Source: Vandiemenella viatica (taxonomy: Eukaryota > Arthropoda > Insecta > Orthoptera > Morabidae). Taken from it: a stretch of 64,000 nt of DNA. This document shows, piece by piece, positions 60,975 through 64,000 of this stretch. Below the pieces are notes generated by a model. The model did not search any database. It worked only from the letters and a program-made list of their open reading frames with translations, and was not told where the DNA came from. The DNA lies in the NCBI GenBank assembly GCA_031002005.1, contig JARYHS010008074.1, positions 182,552,494 through 182,616,493 on the forward strand. Reading direction: 5' to 3'. How positions within the stretch are numbered: position 1 is the first letter of the stretch; every line of letters begins with the position of its first letter. Position numbers and translations under genes: made by a program.

Positions 60975-61912
60975 CCCTAGATCACTAACCTTATTTTTCA
61001 ACGCTTATTACTAACCTTCGTCATTTCGACTACACTGTCATAAAAATAGGTTTATAAGGTTTTATCAAATAAACTAATTATTTCTTTTATTTTTTTTATT
61101 ATAATCAATTATTAAGAAAATTATAACATTCTTATGTATTTAAATCACATATTTATTACTTAATCAGCATTTACACTGAGGCCATATTTAAAACACAATA
61201 CTAGAAAACAATACTAGAACACAATACTTTATAAAAAACTAAAAAAATTAAAATAAACATATAGAATCAACAAAAAAATAACGTTTTGGTAAAAAAAAAA
61301 AAAAAAAAAACTATGAACTAACACATTTGTGACACACATCAAGTTTGTGTTCGCCACACAACGATTTATTGCACTTATAGCAACTAGATTTCGTCATCCT
61401 TCGTTTTTCTGATGGGCATATGGCACAAATTTTTCTTTTTTTAGCGATAGGATGAACGTCTTGAGCTGGAAGTGGATGTTGTAACAAAGAAGAAACCTCA
61501 TCCTCGCGATCTGACTCATAAGTGGGATCAGGCTCGATGTTGTCTTCCTTCTCACTCCCTGAAGAATTTTCTTCATCACTATTATTGGCTAATAATAGCT
61601 GAAGAATCGTATCTAAATAAAAAAATTATATACATTACTTTTATGATGTTAAAACTAAAAATAAATATAAAATATTATAAGCACAATAGTAAAAAATATA
61701 ACGTTAATACTAACCTTCGTCGATGTGACAAGCCATGGTCGCTGGTCCGTCGCTCACAAACCTCCCACTCTAAAAACACTACCGTCCATCGCGGGGGCAA
61801 CGGGTCAACTGAAATTACACGGGAGTTGAAATAGGTCCGACCGCCCACTCAAAAGTTACGGCACTTTTTTCGAATTTACGTCGTCGATTCGACGAAGCTT
61901 AGTGATCTAGGG
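60975..61912 (-). mobile_element. non-autonomous piggyBac-like element (938 bp)
   Basis: Flanked by the piggyBac target duplication TTAA at 60971-60974 and 61913-61916. The terminal inverted repeats start CCCTAGATCACTAA at both ends (left on plus, right on minus), with sub-terminal CTTCGTC and TTCGAC copies on each side. It carries one small spliced gene on the minus strand. A full piggyBac element is usually over 2 kb, so the middle of the transposase has been removed. Confidence 0.93.
61311..61736 (-). CDS. piggyBac-derived 107-aa protein: transposase N-terminus fused to C-terminal cysteine-rich domain
   Basis: Two exons. Exon 1 is 61736-61715 (MACHIDE plus one base; donor GAAG|GTTAGT). 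Exon 2 is 61612-61311 (acceptor TTTTTTTATTTAG), joined across a 102-nt intron, with a TAG stop at 61313-61311. Residues 8-57 are acidic (SDEENSSGSEKED, YESDREDE), as in piggyBac transposase N-termini. AKKRK at 64-68 is a likely nuclear signal. Residues 69-105 form the cysteine-rich zinc-binding domain that in piggyBac binds terminal repeats: Cys70, Cys73, Cys85, Cys88, Cys93, His96, Cys101, Cys104. The DDD catalytic core is absent, but the frame stays open with no stop. Such a protein could bind element ends without cutting, so a competitor or repressor role is conceivable; that is inference. Expression is unproven. Confidence 0.75.
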
Positions 61913-61916
61913 TTAA

Positions 61917-63405
61917 GATGGAGCATAGGCCCCAATGGTTATTTCCCTACACACCTGTTTCCCTGTTTCTTGTTTTCTATCTTCAAAACTTTGAATGAAA
62001 TTTCCCCACACACATATTAGTAATGAATTTTAATTTTTTAAAAATGTTTTTGGTGTACTGTCAATCACTTTCTTCAGTAATTTTTCCCATCCTTTTTAAG
62101 TTTTCCTTGACAATAAAGCAACGGCCTGACCAAAGCATTGTAACTCAATGTGTTCTCACACATTCTGATAATTTGAGGTAATTTGAATTTTCTTTCCACC
62201 ACCTACCCAACTGTCATATGTTATAGATTTTCAGCAATAACCATCTACCTAAAGAACTGACTATTCTTGATACTAATTTCCATTACAAGTTGATGTAACT
62301 AGCTAGATTCCTGTCCTTGTTATCTTGCAGCTGTTCATAGTCCTCTTTGATTTTGATCCTATCACATATCATTATAGCATCTAAAAACAACCTATTTTTT
62401 TTTAAGAACAGAGACTTTCCCAAGATATGTTTGCAATGAAGTCTCCACGAGTGTACACAATATGGCGGTACACTCGTGATGACTTTATTGCAACCTAACT
62501 TTTAACTGTAAGCGATTAATATTACCATTTATTAGAATAATGAATAGCGATTGTGCCAATATTCTACCATGTGGTTTAACTTTTCCACATCCACCTTTCT
62601 ATTTTTTCTTTTTTTAACATGAGAAATCCTTTACCCAACAAGTAACTTATTCATCCAATTTGATGGTTTTTACCTTATTTAATAGAATTTTCTAGATCAC
62701 TCAGTCAGATGTCTTGGTAAGGTGTAGTGCTAAATTATCAACTTGGTCTGCCTTGTGTAATTTGTGCAAGATATTTTGTACATAAAATATCTTGCTTGTA
62801 TCCTCTAAATGAGATTCACATGAATATACTTTCTGAAGGCCAGGTTCAAATTTGTGTACAAGTTTCTTTCCTCAGATACATTTCTAAAATGATTGCATAT
62901 CAATCAGTTCATCAATAAACTGTTTGTGATGTCAAGCTAATTGGCCTGTAATTTTTAACTCTATACTATTACACTTCTGGTCCTCATGATAACAGCAGCT
63001 AAGTGTCAATCTAAATAATGTTGCAAGGTAAAGTACAATATCCTCTACCTATTTTTTTTTTTATACATCCATTACTTCTGTTAATACATCATCCTCTTTT
63101 GTATTGCACTGCACTACCTAGTTTTATGTTTTCTTTTTGTTAATGTTGTTCATGAATACTAATGGTGTAGTTTTATTTTTGGCACTTTCTCATACATTTT
63201 ATAAATTTTGATATGATTAATTGGCACTTCTGTCACACAACTTTATTTCTGAAGGTCTAAGGAATCAAAGAAAATTTAACTATCTATTAATACAATGAAC
63301 TTACGAAGTTCACAGGTTCAAATAACAAGAACAATTGTATTTATTGATTTACTGAAAATGATAACTTTATAGTGATATTAATAAAAATGCAGCTTATTTT
63401 TGCAG
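61917..63405. other. no recognisable feature (3' end of intron)
   Basis: AT-rich intron sequence. A short inverted repeat sits at about 62440-62485 (CCACGAGTGTACACAATATG then CGGTACACTCGTGATG). It ends TTATTTTTGCAG, the acceptor of the second MBD exon. Confidence 0.5.
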
Positions 63406-63588
63406 TCCACTTGGTCGCAAATTTAGGTCCAGAAATGAGCTAATAACTTACTTCAGAGAAATTGGTGAGTTATTTCCAAAAGAAAAGTTTGATTTTTCAC
63501 TTCGTCAGAAGAAAAGTGCAGATGTTGTCTTAAGAAGTGTTCCATTAAGTTGTGCTACAGCCCAGAAGGTCGAAGTATTACATCCAAG
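63406..63588 (+). CDS. methyl-CpG-binding domain protein, exon encoding the second half of the MBD
   Basis: Internal exon of 183 nt: acceptor TTTTTGCAG (AG at 63404-63405), donor CCAAG|GTATGA at 63589. It starts with one base that completes a Ser codon (AG from 39043-39044 plus T), has 60 codons, and ends in phase 2. The peptide begins PLGRKFRSRNELITYFREIG, the helix and loop of the MBD that follow DVxxxSP. FPKEKFDFSLRQ closes the fold (compare the usual DFDF end). Then comes a tail, SADVVLRSVPLSCATAQKVE, of unknown function. RKFRSRNEL is a hallmark of true DNA-binding MBDs. Which paralogue (MeCP2-, MBD4- or other-like) cannot be decided from these 98 residues. Confidence 0.94.
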
Positions 63589-64000
63589 GTATGATGAAAA
63601 CATTCATTCTATCAAATTTTGGTAACAGGTTTACATAGTCGCCTTAAATTTGACCTCTTAATTGTAAGGCTAGTTTTTGATGAATAAGGAAGTTTAAGTT
63701 TCACTAAAGCAGGTTTACAAATTTTGAATTTAATTAATGTTTTACAGGTTAGCTAAAGTAATTATTTGAGCCAATTTTCTGCTATGCAATTAAGAACAAA
63801 CTTCATTAATGTTTTAATAAATTATGAAAGTATGAAAATACAACATGCAATCATTTCTATTTAAAATGTTGCTAATTTTGATTTATCAAGTTAGTAATCA
63901 TGAAAAATAGAGAGCAAGGAATATAAGGCATATTCTTGTATGGTAAAATCCATAAATAAGCTAATAGAGTGACTTAATATTGTACTATATGAAGTTATGG
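63589..64000 (+). other. start of the next intron
   Basis: Begins GTATGATG. No further exon before the window ends. Confidence 0.7.

Larger units (their letters stand above)
39045..63405 (+). other. 24,361-nt intron splitting the MBD
   Basis: Starts GTTGGT and ends TTTTTGCAG, phase 2. It is loaded with transposons of at least six kinds, described separately. MBD-family genes of vertebrates share an intron within the MBD coding sequence at about this point, which supports homology. The splice sites are intact despite the insertions. Confidence 0.88.

Noticed and set aside
61472..61834. 120-codon plus-strand frame
   Set aside because: Antisense to the spliced piggyBac-derived gene and crosses its intron; it has no motifs.

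Overview
This is AT-rich animal DNA, almost certainly from an insect with a large, repeat-filled genome; a polyneopteran is my best guess. The signs are insect-type Tc1, mariner and piggyBac elements, Penelope-like elements (PLEs), CR1/Jockey-like and RTE-like LINEs, and a tRNA-derived SINE with a GGTTCGA B box. Nothing bacterial is present. Most open reading frames are chance frames or transposon debris.

Host gene. Two plus-strand exons with clean splice sites (38930-39044 and 63406-63588) together encode a methyl-CpG-binding domain (MBD). A phase-2 intron of 24,361 nt splits the domain. A third convincing exon, lysine-rich and on the minus strand, lies at 29364-29552. A scaffold gap of exactly 1000 N (33499-34498) separates it from the MBD exons. 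Its end phase matches the first MBD exon, so the left contig may be inverted and this may be an upstream exon of the same gene.

Left contig (1-33498). Three solo LTRs of one family with perfect 4-bp target duplications (138-2979, 7510-8859, 18789-20830). A PLE endonuclease fragment (about 4 kb), LINE 3' ends (12.6 and 16.6 kb), a PLE-like reverse transcriptase remnant (15 kb), and Tc1-like remnants (17-18 and 21.5 kb), one with a SINE inside. A satellite of about 168-bp monomers arranged as two array-plus-tail macro-units (23.1-28.74 kb), the first split by a LINE. A 5' LINE fragment with a zinc-finger ORF1 (29.9-31.96 kb).

Right contig (34499-64000). A diverged fourth LTR, a SINE and the first MBD exon. 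The intron then holds an RTE-like LINE, a mariner with TA duplication, a cluster of truncated PLEs with hammerhead-like ribozyme sequences, a Tc1-like element nested with a SINE and a nearly intact LINE, a PLE with RT and GIY-YIG domains, an LTR-like sequence, a decayed orphan coding region, and a 938-bp piggyBac element. The second MBD exon ends the window.

Best candidates for something new: the mini-piggyBac, which keeps an intact spliced frame fusing the transposase N-terminus to its cysteine-rich C-terminus without the catalytic core; the PLE derivatives sharing one ORF-to-promoter junction, with covarying hammerhead stems; and the satellite macro-repeat.
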